NCBI RefSeq assembly: GCF_001509795.1
Contig: NZ_LLZN01000056.1
Coordinates: 1 to 64,000 of the forward strand
DNA from: Streptomyces sp. NRRL WC-3605
GTDB taxonomy: Bacteria; Actinomycetota; Actinomycetes; Streptomycetales; Streptomycetaceae
Direction of reading: 5' to 3'
DNA: 64,000 bases
This document shows positions 1 through 11,117 of the stretch, one piece after another. The position numbers were made by a program, and so were the translations under genes. The first letter of the stretch is position 1; each line of letters opens with the position of its first letter. Below the pieces are notes generated by a model. It worked only from the letters and a program-made list of their open reading frames with translations. It made no database searches and had not been told where the DNA came from.

Positions 1-318
1 GTGGCGGGGCGCGGTGGGATGGGGGCGCGGCGCGCTTCCGTGCTCATGCACCCCCCGTTTCCTCGTGTCCGGGCCCGTCCTCGTCCACGGGCCGCCGTCC
101 CCGGTGCCGGTGCGCCCGGTGGACCGTCCCGACCAGGCACGCATACCCGCACCCGGGGAGCGTCATCCCGGCGCGGCGCGCGACCGGTGGCGTTCCCCTT
201 GCGTGCGCGTCACTCTACGGGTTGATGCCGGGCGAGAGGGAACCAGTCCGCGACCCCGTGTGCATCTGCCCGGAACGTCCCCCTACCCTGCGGTAATCCA
301 GTCTGGCAGGCTTCGTTC
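1..318. other. No supported gene at left edge
   Basis: Open frames here are low-complexity Arg/Pro/Gly translations of GC-rich DNA and match no family I recognise. The stretch may hold the end of an upstream gene that cannot be judged, plus the promoter of the aldolase-like gene that starts at 319. Confidence 0.4.
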
Positions 319-1521
319 ATGACTGCGCGCGCCGCCGACCGGGCCCGTTACGACCGGGCCACCGCCCATCTCGACGCCCCTCTCGCGATCGTGGACCTGG
401 ACGCCTTCGACGCCAACGCGGACGACATGCTCCGCCGGGCCGGCGGCAAGCCGATCCGGGTCGCGAGCAAGTCCGTGCGCTGCCGGGCGCTGCTCGAACG
501 CGTCCTCGCGAAGGAGGGCTTCGCGGGTGTCATGTCGTTCACCCTCGCCGAGTCCCTGTGGCTGGCGCGGTCCGGTTTCGACGACGTCCTGCTGGCCTAT
601 CCGTCCGCGGACCGGGCCCGCTTCGCCGAGCTCACGAGTGATCCCAAGCTGGCGGCGGCCGTCACGGTGATGATCGACGATCCGGCGCAGCTGCGGCTGA
701 TCGACGAGTCCCGCGCGGGCGGCCGTGAAGTGGTGCGGGTGTGCCTGGAGTTGGACACCTCGCTGCGGCTGTTCGGCGGCCGGATGCGGGTCGGTGCCCG
801 CAGGTCGCCGCTGCACTCCCCCTCCCAGGTCGCCGACATGGCCCGTGCGGTGGCCCGCCGGCCGGGCTTCGAGGTGGTCGGGATCATGGCCTACGAGGGG
901 CATGTCGCCGGCGTCGGGGACTCCGTGCCCGGGCGCCCGCTGCGTTCGCGTGCCGTGCGGCTGATGCAGGCCGCGGCCCGCCGGGAGCTGGCCGAGCGGC
1001 GGGCCGCGGTGGTACGGGCCGTCCGGGCCGTGGTGCCGGAGCTTGCGTTCGTCAACGGCGGCGGGACGGGCAGCGTGCAGTTCACGGCAGCCGAGGAGTG
1101 CGTCACCGAGATCGGCGCCGGTTCGGGGCTGTACGTGCCGCGGCTGTTCGACAACTACACGTCGTTCAGCGGACGTCCGGCCGCGCTGTTCGCGCAGCCG
1201 GTGGTGCGCCGGCCGGGCGTCGGCGTGGTGACCGTGCTCGGCGGCGGCTACCCCGCGTCGGGCGTGGCCGGCACGGACCGGCTGCCGGTGCCGTATCTGC
1301 CCGAGGGCCTGCGGTACGACCCGCAGGAGGGGCCCGGCGAGGTGCAGACCCCGCTGCTCGGCTCCCCGGCCGACGACCTGCTGATCGGCGACAAGGTGTG
1401 GTTCCGGCATGCCAAGGCCGGGGAGCTGTGCGAGCGGTTCGACGCGCTGCATCTCGTCCGGGGCGACACCGTGACGGAGACGGTGCCGACGTACCGGGGC
1501 GAGGGCCACACGTTCCTGTAG
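319..1521 (+). CDS. D-threonine aldolase / D-serine dehydratase-like PLP enzyme
   Basis: This 400-residue protein has the alanine-racemase-type PLP barrel followed by the D-serine-dehydratase-like C-terminal domain. The likely PLP lysine is Lys51 in the segment VASKSVRC, just after the first beta strand (AIVDLDAF). A His364-x6-Cys371 pair near the C-terminus fits the metal site of DSD1/D-threonine aldolase enzymes. The family cleaves or deaminates D-amino or 3-hydroxy amino acids in the cytoplasm. The gene stands alone and converges on the SDR gene, whose end lies 17 bases away. The fold is clear, but the substrate cannot be read from the sequence. The ATG start fits the family length. Confidence 0.85.
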   Translation: MTARAADRARYDRATAHLDAPLAIVDLDAFDANADDMLRRAGGKPIRVASKSVRCRALLERVLAKEGFAGVMSFTLAESLWLARSGFDDVLLAYPSADRARFAELTSDPKLAAAVTVMIDDPAQLRLIDESRAGGREVVRVCLELDTSLRLFGGRMRVGARRSPLHSPSQVADMARAVARRPGFEVVGIMAYEGHVAGVGDSVPGRPLRSRAVRLMQAAARRELAERRAAVVRAVRAVVPELAFVNGGGTGSVQFTAAEECVTEIGAGSGLYVPRLFDNYTSFSGRPAALFAQPVVRRPGVGVVTVLGGGYPASGVAGTDRLPVPYLPEGLRYDPQEGPGEVQTPLLGSPADDLLIGDKVWFRHAKAGELCERFDALHLVRGDTVTETVPTYRGEGHTFL

Positions 1522-1538
1522 CCGGGCGGGGCGCGCGG

Positions 1539-2321
1539 CTACAGCGGCGTGACGTACGCCCCGGAGATCCCGCCGTCGACCAGGAAGTCGGTGGCGTTCA
1601 CGAAGGACGAGTCGTCGCTGGCCAGGAACGCGACGGCGGCGGCGATCTCGTCGGCCTCGGCGAACCGGCCGACCGGGATGTGGACGAGGCGCCGGGCGGC
1701 CCGCTCGGGGTCCTTGGCGAACAGCTCCTGGAGCAGTGGGGTGTTGACCGGGCCCGGGCACAGGGCGTTGACCCGGATGCCGTCCCGGGCGAACTGCACG
1801 CCCAGCTCCCGGGACATGGCGAGGACGCCGCCCTTGGAGGCCGTGTAGGAGATCTGGGAGGTGGCGGCGCCCATCCGGGCGACGAAGGACGCCGTGTTGA
1901 TGATGGAGCCCCTGCCCTGCCGCCGCATGTAGGGGAGGGCGGCCTTGCAGCACAGGTAGACGGAGGTCAGGTTGACCTCCTGGACCCTCTTCCACGCCTC
2001 CAGGCCGGTCTCCAGGATGGAGTCGTCGTCGGGCGGTGAGATGCCGGCGTTGTTGAAGGCGATGTCGACGCTGCCGTAGGTGTCGTACGCGGTCTTGAAC
2101 AGCGCCTCGACCTGCTCGGCGTCGGTGACGTCGACCTTCACGAACGTCCCGCCGACCTCCTCGGCGGCGGCCTTGCCGCGCTGCTCGTCGACGTCGCCGC
2201 AGACGACGTGAGCCCCTTCGGAGGCGAGCCGGCGGGCGGCGGCGAGGCCGATGCCGCTGCCGGCTCCGGTGATGACGGCCGTACGGCCGACGAGGCGACG
2301 GCACACGATTGCTTCGGTCAC
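1539..2321 (-). CDS. Short-chain dehydrogenase/reductase
   Basis: A 260-residue classical SDR. It has the NAD(P)-binding motif TGAGSGIG at residues 18-25, the NNAG element, and a catalytic set of Ser145, Tyr159 and Lys163 (YTASK). It ends with the usual DGG segment. Its start overlaps the stop of the upstream aldehyde dehydrogenase by four bases, so it is the third gene of a GS-like ligase, ALDH, SDR operon. It probably oxidises or reduces an alcohol or carbonyl intermediate of amine catabolism. That role is inferred from the operon only, and the exact substrate is unknown. Confidence 0.85.
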   Translation of the reverse strand: MTEAIVCRRLVGRTAVITGAGSGIGLAAARRLASEGAHVVCGDVDEQRGKAAAEEVGGTFVKVDVTDAEQVEALFKTAYDTYGSVDIAFNNAGISPPDDDSILETGLEAWKRVQEVNLTSVYLCCKAALPYMRRQGRGSIINTASFVARMGAATSQISYTASKGGVLAMSRELGVQFARDGIRVNALCPGPVNTPLLQELFAKDPERAARRLVHIPVGRFAEADEIAAAVAFLASDDSSFVNATDFLVDGGISGAYVTPL

Positions 2322-3703
2322 TGTGCGGGGCCCTCCGTGCTGATGAAGACGTTCTTGGTCTCGGTGAAGGCGGTCAGGGCGTCCGGTCCCAGTTCACGGC
2401 CGATGCCTGACTGCTTGAATCCGCCGAACGGGGTCCAGTAGCGGACGCTGGAGTGGGAGTTGACGGACAGGTTCCCGGCGCGGACGGCCTGCGCGACGCG
2501 CAGGGCGCGGCCGACGTCGCGGGTCCAGAGGGAGCCGGACAGGCCGTAGGGGGTGCCGTTGGCGAGGCGGATCGCGTCCTGTTCGTCGGTGAAGGGCAGC
2601 AGGACGGCGACGGGTCCGAAGATCTCCTCGCAGGCGGCGGCCGAGTCGGGGCTCTCCCCGGTGAGGACCGTGGGCGGGAACCAGAAGCCCGGGCCCTCGG
2701 GCGCGCTGCCGCGCAGGGCCGGGGCGCCGTCCGGCACGAAGCCGCGCACGCGGTCGAGGTGCTGCCGGGAGATCAGCGGGCCCATCTGGGTCTTCTCGTC
2801 GGCCGGGTCGCCCACCACCACGGCGGCCAGCGCCTCGGCGAGATGGTCGCGGACCTCGTCGTAGACGGACTCCTGGACCAGGACGCGGGTGCGGGCGCAG
2901 CAGTCCTGACCGGAGTTGTCGAGGAAGGAGAAGGGGTCGACGGCCGTCTTCAGGTCCGCGTCGGCGAAGACGATGTTGGGGCTCTTGCCGCCGAGTTCGA
3001 GGGTGACGGGTGTGACCTGCTCGGCGCAGAGGGCCGCGACGCGCGTCCCGGTCCGGGTGGAGCCGGTGAAGACGATCTTGGCGACTCCGGGGTGCCGGAC
3101 CAGGGCGTCTCCCGTGATGTCGCCGCGGCCGGGCAGGACCTGGAAGAGGTGCTCGGGGAGCCCTGCCTCCAGGGCGAGTTCGGCGAGGCGGAGCGCGGTG
3201 AGCGGGGTGGTCTCGGCGGGCTTGAGGATGACGGCGTTGCCGGCGGCGAGGGCCGGGGCGCTGCCCCAGGCGGCGATCGGCAGGGGGAAGTTCCAGGGCG
3301 CGATCACGCCGACGACGCCGAGCGGTTCGAGGATCGTGACGTTCAGGCCGCCGGGCACCGGGATCTGCCGGCCGGTGAGCCGCTCCACTCCCCCGGCCGC
3401 GTAGTCGAGCAGGTCACGGACGTTGCCGGCCTCCCAGCGGGCGTTGCCGATGAGGTGGCCGGCCTCGCGGACCTCCAGGCGGGCCAGCTCTTCCAGGTGC
3501 TCGTCGACGGTGACCGCGAAGCGGCGCAGCAGCCGGGCGCGGTCCGCGGGGGGCAGGGCGGCCCAGATGCGCTGTGCCCGGGTGGCGTGGGTGACGGCCG
3601 CGTCGACGTCGGCCGGGCTCGCCCCGGAGACGGCGGCGACGACCTCCTCGGTCGCGGGGTTCAGTACTTCCAGAAGGTGCTCGGAAGACAAGAAGGGCCT
3701 CAC
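2318..3703 (-). CDS. Aldehyde dehydrogenase (NAD-dependent, amine catabolism)
   Basis: A 461-residue ALDH-superfamily enzyme. It carries the PWNFP segment, the LELGGKSP motif with the general-base Glu, and the catalytic Cys268 in GQDC. The C-terminal KQSGIGRELG segment is typical of betaine- or gamma-glutamylaminobutyraldehyde-type enzymes. The open frame continues upstream through the GS-like gene, but homology starts at PFLSSEHLLEVLNP. I therefore place the start at GTG 3703, which overlaps the upstream stop by four bases (translational coupling). In this operon it would oxidise the aldehyde released from a (gamma-glutamylated) amine to the acid. Activity is well supported; substrate is inferred. 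Confidence 0.85.
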   Translation of the reverse strand: MRPFLSSEHLLEVLNPATEEVVAAVSGASPADVDAAVTHATRAQRIWAALPPADRARLLRRFAVTVDEHLEELARLEVREAGHLIGNARWEAGNVRDLLDYAAGGVERLTGRQIPVPGGLNVTILEPLGVVGVIAPWNFPLPIAAWGSAPALAAGNAVILKPAETTPLTALRLAELALEAGLPEHLFQVLPGRGDITGDALVRHPGVAKIVFTGSTRTGTRVAALCAEQVTPVTLELGGKSPNIVFADADLKTAVDPFSFLDNSGQDCCARTRVLVQESVYDEVRDHLAEALAAVVVGDPADEKTQMGPLISRQHLDRVRGFVPDGAPALRGSAPEGPGFWFPPTVLTGESPDSAAACEEIFGPVAVLLPFTDEQDAIRLANGTPYGLSGSLWTRDVGRALRVAQAVRAGNLSVNSHSSVRYWTPFGGFKQSGIGRELGPDALTAFTETKNVFISTEGPAQ

Positions 3704-5058
3704 ATGCGTTCGAAGGAGCGGCGCAGCTCCCAGTCGGTCACCGCGGCGTCGAAGGCGTCGAGTTCGACGCGCGCCATGTTGCGGTAGTGGGCGACGACCT
3801 CGTCGCCGAAGGCGGCCTTGGCGATCGGGCTGTTCTCCCAGAGTTCGGCGGCCTCGCGCAGCGTGGTGGGGACGTGCTCGTAGTCGGCGGTGTAGGCGTT
3901 GCCGGGGCAGGGCTCGGGCAGTTCCAGCTTCTGCTCGATGCCGTACAGGCCGGCGGCGACGAGTCCGGCGACGGCGAGGTGCGGGTTGACGTCGCCGCCG
4001 GGGAGCCGGTTCTCGAAGCGCAGCGAGCGGCCGTGGCCGACGACGCGCAGGGCGCAGGTGCGGTTGTCGCGGCCCCAGGCGACGGCGGTCGGCGCGAAGG
4101 AGCCCGCCGCGAACCGCTTGTAGGAGTTGATGTTGGGTGCGTACAGCAGCGAGAAGTCGCGCAGGGCGGCGAGCTGGCCGGCCAGGAAATGCCGCATGAC
4201 CTCGGACATGCCGTCGGGCCCGGCCATGACGCTCTCGCCGTCGGTGTCGGCGAGCGAGAGGTGGATGTGGCAGGAGTTGCCCTCGCGCTCGTTGTACTTG
4301 GCCATGAAGGTGATCGAGACGCCCTCCTGGGCGGCGATCTCCTTGGTGCCCGTCTTGTAGACGGCGTGCTGGTCGCAGGTGACCAGGGCGTCGTCGTACC
4401 GGAAGACGATCTCGTGCTGGCCGGGGTTGCACTCGCCCTTCGCCGACTCCACGGTGAGCCCGGCGGCGGCCATCTCGTTGCGGATGCGGCGCAGCAGGGG
4501 CTCGATGCGGCCGGTGCCCAGCACCGAGTAGTCGATGTTGTACTGGTTGGCCGGGGTCAGGCCCCGGTAGCCGGCGTCCCAGGCCTGCTCGTAGGTGTCC
4601 TTGAAGACGATGAACTCCAGCTCGGTGCCGACGTTCGCCGTGTAGCCGTGCTCGGCGAGGCGGTCCAGCTGGCGGCGCAGGATCTGGCGGGGCGCGGCGG
4701 CCACGGGTGAGCCGTCCTCCCACGCGAGGTCGGCGATCAGCATGGCGGTGCCGGCGTTCCAGGGGACGCGGCGCAGGGTGCTGAGGTCGGGGTGCATGGC
4801 GAAGTCGCCGTAGCCGCGGTCCCAGGAGGACATGGCGTAGCCGTCGACGGTGTTCATCTCGGTGTCGACGGCGAGCAGGTAGTTGCAGCCCTCGGTGCCG
4901 TGGTGCAGGACCTCGTCGAGGAAGAAGCGGGCGGCGAACCGCTTGCCCTGGAGCCGGCCTTGCATGTCGGGGAAGGCCAGGACGACAGTGTCGATCTCAC
5001 CGCCGGCGACGAGGGCGCGCAGCTCCTCGACGCTCAGCGGGGGTGTGCGGTCTGCCAC
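3700..5058 (-). CDS. glnA4: Glutamine synthetase-like gamma-glutamylamine ligase (GlnA4 type)
   Basis: A 452-residue type-I GS-fold ligase. It shows the GTELEFIVF, GECNPGQHE and GNSCHIHLSL active-site segments and the RFENRLPGGDVNPHLA ATP/metal segment. GlnA proper is nearer 470 residues and has an adenylylation Tyr loop that I do not see. The equivalent S. coelicolor gene (SCO1613, glnA4) was reported to make gamma-glutamylethanolamide, the first step in using ethanolamine as nitrogen source. Here it heads an operon with ALDH and SDR genes and lies divergent from a FadR-like regulator, beyond which is an ethanolamine-type permease. The GTG start has a GGAGG-type site upstream. Ethanolamine or another amine as substrate is inference from synteny. 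Confidence 0.85.
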   Translation of the reverse strand: MADRTPPLSVEELRALVAGGEIDTVVLAFPDMQGRLQGKRFAARFFLDEVLHHGTEGCNYLLAVDTEMNTVDGYAMSSWDRGYGDFAMHPDLSTLRRVPWNAGTAMLIADLAWEDGSPVAAAPRQILRRQLDRLAEHGYTANVGTELEFIVFKDTYEQAWDAGYRGLTPANQYNIDYSVLGTGRIEPLLRRIRNEMAAAGLTVESAKGECNPGQHEIVFRYDDALVTCDQHAVYKTGTKEIAAQEGVSITFMAKYNEREGNSCHIHLSLADTDGESVMAGPDGMSEVMRHFLAGQLAALRDFSLLYAPNINSYKRFAAGSFAPTAVAWGRDNRTCALRVVGHGRSLRFENRLPGGDVNPHLAVAGLVAAGLYGIEQKLELPEPCPGNAYTADYEHVPTTLREAAELWENSPIAKAAFGDEVVAHYRNMARVELDAFDAAVTDWELRRSFERM

Positions 5059-5100
5059 GGGAGAGCCTCCGTTCGGCTACTTCGGTCAGCCGGGAGCCAT

Positions 5101-5122
5101 AAGGTATTGCGCAGGACCATTG
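5101..5122. promoter_or_regulatory. Candidate FadR-like operator, copy 1
   Basis: The sequence AAGGTAT, nine bases, CCATTG lies between the divergent GS-like ligase and the FadR/GntR gene. The same arrangement with the same spacing recurs at 5987-6008 upstream of the permease. A shared gapped motif at both promoters of one pathway suggests an operator, most simply for the adjacent regulator. It is not a clean palindrome. Confidence 0.5.
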
Positions 5123-5144
5123 ATTGGGAAGGGGGTCCGGTGAC

Positions 5145-5891
5145 ATGTCGCGGACGGACACGGGGCACGGGGCGCCCGGGGCCGCCGACCGGCTGACGTC
5201 GGTCCTGCGGCCGGTGCGGGCCGGGAACGGCTTCGAGGAGGCCCTTGAGCAGATTCTCCAGGTCGTCCGGCTGGGTCTGGTGCCGGGTGGTCAGCGGCTG
5301 CCGGCGGAGCGGGAGCTGGCCGAGCGGCTGGGGATCAGCCGGGTCACGCTGCGCGAGGTGCTGAAGGTCCTCCAGGACCAGGGCCTGGTCGAGTCGCGAC
5401 GCGGCCGCTACGGCGGCACCTTCGTGCTGCCCCGCACCGAGACGCCCGGCGAGGAGGAGCTGCGGCGGCGGCTGAAGGACGTCGACGTGGAGGACGCGCT
5501 GCGCTTCCGTGAGGTCCTGGAGGTGGGCGCGGCCGGGCTGTGCGCCACGCACGGGCTGGACGAGAAGCAGGCGGACCGGCTGCGCGAGGCGCTGGCCCGT
5601 ACGCACGACGCGCCGCTGGGCGAGTACCGGCGGCTGGACACGCTGCTGCATCTGACGCTGGCCGAGCTGTCCGGCTCGCCCACGCTGACCACGCAGTACG
5701 CGGCCGTCCGTGCGAGCGTCAACGAGCTGCTGGACTGCATCCCGCTGCTGGTGCGCAACCTGGAGCACTCGCAGCGTCAGCACACCGCGCTGGTGGAGGC
5801 CGTGATCGAGGGCGACGCCGAGGGGGCGCGGGAGATCATGCGCGAGCACTGCGCGGGCACGGCGGCGCTGCTGCGCGGCTTCCTCGGCTGA
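5145..5891 (+). CDS. FadR/GntR-family transcriptional regulator
   Basis: A 248-residue regulator. An N-terminal GntR winged helix (roughly residues 25-90, with the signature segment LAERLGISRVTLREVLKVLQ) is followed by an all-helical FCD effector domain. The frame opens at a TTG (5124), but ATG 5145 has an ideal GAAGGGGG site nine bases upstream and is chosen. It lies divergent from the GS-like ligase and upstream of the permease and hydrolase genes. It is the likely pathway-specific regulator, most probably a repressor relieved by the amine or a glutamylated intermediate. That is inferred from position. Confidence 0.85.
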   Translation: MSRTDTGHGAPGAADRLTSVLRPVRAGNGFEEALEQILQVVRLGLVPGGQRLPAERELAERLGISRVTLREVLKVLQDQGLVESRRGRYGGTFVLPRTETPGEEELRRRLKDVDVEDALRFREVLEVGAAGLCATHGLDEKQADRLREALARTHDAPLGEYRRLDTLLHLTLAELSGSPTLTTQYAAVRASVNELLDCIPLLVRNLEHSQRQHTALVEAVIEGDAEGAREIMREHCAGTAALLRGFLG

Positions 5892-5986
5892 GCGGCGCGG
5901 AGACGGGGGGCGTGGCCGGGGGCGGCCGGGGAAGGTTTTACGGGCGATTAACGCACGGGGCTTGCCTTCCCCGGACGGCGACCGCA

Positions 5987-6008
5987 AAGGTATGCATCCA
6001 TTCCATTG
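5987..6008. promoter_or_regulatory. Candidate FadR-like operator, copy 2
   Basis: Second copy of AAGGTAT-N9-CCATTG, about 73 bases before the permease start. All 13 fixed positions match the copy at 5101-5122, and the nine-base spacers differ. The location fits control of the permease-hydrolase unit. Confidence 0.5.
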
Positions 6009-6080
6009 CGCCGGAGCCCGGTCGTCGACCCCACCGTGCCCGGAACAGCCCGTGCCCGTCGCCCCGTGGGGAGTGCGCAC

Positions 6081-7526
<1,446 letters not shown>

Positions 7527-7547
7527 GCACAGCGGGAAGGAGCGGTC

Positions 7548-8231
7548 GTGAGCAGGCCGTTGATCGGGGTCAGCACCTATCTGGAGGCGGGGGCGCGCTG
7601 GGGCGTGTGGGAGCTGGAGGCGGCCCTGCTGCCGGTGGGCTACCCGCGGCTGGTGCAGCGGGCGGGCGGCCTGGCCGCGATGCTGCCGCCCGACGACCCG
7701 GAGCACGCGGCGGCCGCCGTGGCCCGCCTCGACGGGCTGGTCGTCGCGGGCGGCCCGGACGTCGACCCGGTCCGCTACGGCGCCGAGCGCGACCCCCGCA
7801 CGGGGGCGCCGGCGCCGGACCGGGACGTCTGGGAGCTGGCCCTGATCGACGCTGCCCTGGCGGCTGGGGTCCCGCTGCTCGGGATCTGCCGGGGCATGCA
7901 GCTGCTGAACGTCGCCCTCGGCGGGACGCTCGTCCAGCACCTCGACGGGCACGCGGAGGTCGTGGGCGTCTTCGGCGGCCACCCCGTCAAGCCGGTGCCG
8001 GGCACGCTGTACGCCGCCGCGGTCCCGGAGGAGACGACGGTCCCCACCTACCACCACCAGGCCGTCGACCGCCTCGGCAGGAACCTGATCCCCTCGGCCC
8101 ACGCGGCCGACGGCACGGTGGAGGCGGTGGAACTCCCGTCCCCCGCCTGGGTCCTGGGCGTCCAGTGGCACCCGGAGATGGGTGACGACGTACGGGTGAT
8201 GCGGGCCCTGGTGGAGGCGGCGGGCGGCTGA
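7548..8231 (+). CDS. Gamma-glutamyl amide hydrolase, class I amidotransferase fold (PuuD-like)
   Basis: A 227-residue peptidase C26 protein. The nucleophile elbow GICRGM contains the catalytic Cys, and the late QWHPE segment supplies the His and Glu of the triad. Relatives (PuuD, gamma-glutamyl-GABA hydrolase) release glutamate from gamma-glutamylated acids, which would complete a glutamylated-amine route with the GS-like ligase and ALDH nearby. The GTG start lies eight bases after an AAGGAG site, and the gene follows the permease closely, so the two are probably co-transcribed. The family is certain; the precise substrate is inferred. Confidence 0.85.
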   Translation: MSRPLIGVSTYLEAGARWGVWELEAALLPVGYPRLVQRAGGLAAMLPPDDPEHAAAAVARLDGLVVAGGPDVDPVRYGAERDPRTGAPAPDRDVWELALIDAALAAGVPLLGICRGMQLLNVALGGTLVQHLDGHAEVVGVFGGHPVKPVPGTLYAAAVPEETTVPTYHHQAVDRLGRNLIPSAHAADGTVEAVELPSPAWVLGVQWHPEMGDDVRVMRALVEAAGG

Positions 8232-8273
8232 TGCGGGGCCCCGCCCTCTCACATGGCTGATGCGGGGCCCCGC
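8226..8273. repeat. Tandem 19-bp repeat with 12-bp palindromes (possible terminator)
   Basis: A 19-base unit occurs at 8226-8244 and again at 8255-8273 (period 29). The first copy contains the stop codon of the hydrolase gene. Each copy carries the perfect palindrome GCGGGGCCCCGC, so the two copies can also pair with each other. It probably arose by local duplication and may end transcription. Confidence 0.7.
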
Positions 8274-8365
8274 ACCCTCACAGCCGGAGCAGCCCCGGGC
8301 CCGCGTCACCGAGGGCCGGCCCCGTTCGGCGGCGAGCCGCACGTCGCCGGTCGGCCGGCGGAGCC

Positions 8366-9289
8366 TCAGCCCCGTGTCAGTGACAGCAGGTCCCGGGCCG
8401 GGCCCACCGGGCGGTGGCCCGTCGGCCAGACGGCTCGGAGGTCGCGGGCCAGGGAGACGCCGGAGAGGGGGATGCCGACCAGGCGGCGCATGGACAGTTC
8501 CTCCCCGACCGCGAGTTCACTGAGGACCGCGGGGCCGGCGCCGCTGACGGCGGCGGCCTTGACCGCCGTCGTGGAGGACAGTTCGATCAGTGGCCGGGCC
8601 AGGCCGCCCAGCGCCGCGTCCAGGACCTGCCGGGTGCCGGAGCCCTTCTCGCGCAGGATCAGCGGGGTCGCCGCCAGCTCCGCCCCGTCCAGCGGCCGTC
8701 GCCGCCGCGACCAGGCGTGTCCCGGCGCGGCCACCACGATCAGGTTGTCGTGGGCGATGACCACCGAGTCCAGCCCGGTCGGCACGGTCAGCCCCTCGAC
8801 GAACCCCAGGTCCGCCTCGTCGGCCAGCAGCCGTTCCGCGACGGCCGCCGAGTTCCCGGCGTGCAGGGAGACCGCCGTGTCCGGCCGCTGGGCGCGCAGG
8901 GCGAGCAGCCACCCCGGCAGCAGGTACTCGGCGATGGTCATGCTCGCCGCGACCCTCAGCCGCGAGTCCCGCCGTACGCGCAGGGCCTGCGCCCCGGCGT
9001 CGAAGGCCTCGGCCGCCTCCACGACCCGCCGCGCCCAGTCCGTCACGAGCGCCCCGGCGTCGGTCAGCCGCGAGCCGCGCGGCGACCGGTCCACGAGCGC
9101 GACCCCCAACTGGCGTTCCATGGAGCGGATCCGGCTGCTCGCCGCCGGCTGCGTGATGCCCAGCTCCCGCGCCGCCCCGCCCAGGCTGCCCAGCCGCGCC
9201 ACGGCCAGCAGCAGCTCCATCGCGCCCAGATCGGGGACGCGGTGCGCCACGGACCCGGCGCGGTACGTCTCCCCCGCCTGCTCGCTCAT
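8366..9289 (-). CDS. LysR-family transcriptional regulator
   Basis: A 307-residue LysR-type protein. The N-terminal helix-turn-helix spans about residues 22-80 (MELLLAVARLGSLGGAARELGITQPAASSRIR). A periplasmic-binding-protein-like effector domain follows. It is divergent from the TDT-family transporter, with 70 bases between the two starts, the standard layout for a LysR regulator and its target. The effector is unknown. The ATG start and length are typical. Confidence 0.88.
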   Translation of the reverse strand: MSEQAGETYRAGSVAHRVPDLGAMELLLAVARLGSLGGAARELGITQPAASSRIRSMERQLGVALVDRSPRGSRLTDAGALVTDWARRVVEAAEAFDAGAQALRVRRDSRLRVAASMTIAEYLLPGWLLALRAQRPDTAVSLHAGNSAAVAERLLADEADLGFVEGLTVPTGLDSVVIAHDNLIVVAAPGHAWSRRRRPLDGAELAATPLILREKGSGTRQVLDAALGGLARPLIELSSTTAVKAAAVSGAGPAVLSELAVGEELSMRRLVGIPLSGVSLARDLRAVWPTGHRPVGPARDLLSLTRG

Positions 9290-9359
9290 AAGGTCAGTTT
9301 ATGTCGCCATAGGCAGAGACTCCCTGGTGGGCGACGGCGGACGCCCCGACGCTGGGACC

Positions 9360-10487
<1,128 letters not shown>

Positions 10488-11117
10488 CGAGGGCGCAGGG
10501 CAGCGGGACGAACGCCTCGGGTCCGTCGGCTGCGGTGAAGCGGTACGGCTCGTCGGGGAGGACGACGACGTCGGGGGCCGCCGCCCGCAGGTCGTCCAAC
10601 GGGACGCGCGGGTAGCGGTCCGGGTCGCCGGCGTACAGGTGGTCGACGCCGAGGCGGGCGAGGACGTCCCCGGCGAAGGTGTCGCGGCCCAGCACCATCC
10701 AGGGCCGCCGCCACACCGGCACGACGGCCGTCACCCGGCGCGGGAGCCGGGGCGGGGACTTCCAGGCGGCCTCCGCCTCGTCCAGCCACCGCGGGCGGGT
10801 CCGCACCCCGCACGCGTCCAGCACCCGCGTCAGCTCGCGGAAGGACGCGGGCACGTCCCGCACCTCGGTCAGCAGGACGTGGACGCCCGCGGCGCGCAGC
10901 GCGTCGAGGTCGGCGGCGCGGTTCTCCTCCTCGTTGGCGACGACCAGGTCGGGCGCGAGGGCGGTGATCCGGTCGAGCGCAGGGTTCTTGGTGCCGCCGA
11001 CCCGGGTGACGTCCAGCTCGTGGGGGTGGGTGCACCAGTCGGTGGCGCCGACGAGGACGCCGGGCGCCGACACGGCGACGGCCTCCGTCAGCGACGGCAC
11101 CAGGGAGACGACGCGCA

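Noticed and set aside
2318..4723. Apparent fusion of GS-like ligase and aldehyde dehydrogenase into one 801-residue protein
   Set aside because: The part before about 3703 is the wrong frame of the GS-like gene. ALDH homology starts next to GTG 3703.
8391..8420. TGTCAGTG near 8377 as another PafBC promoter
   Set aside because: No TAnnnT follows at eight bases, and the sequence is inside the LysR gene.
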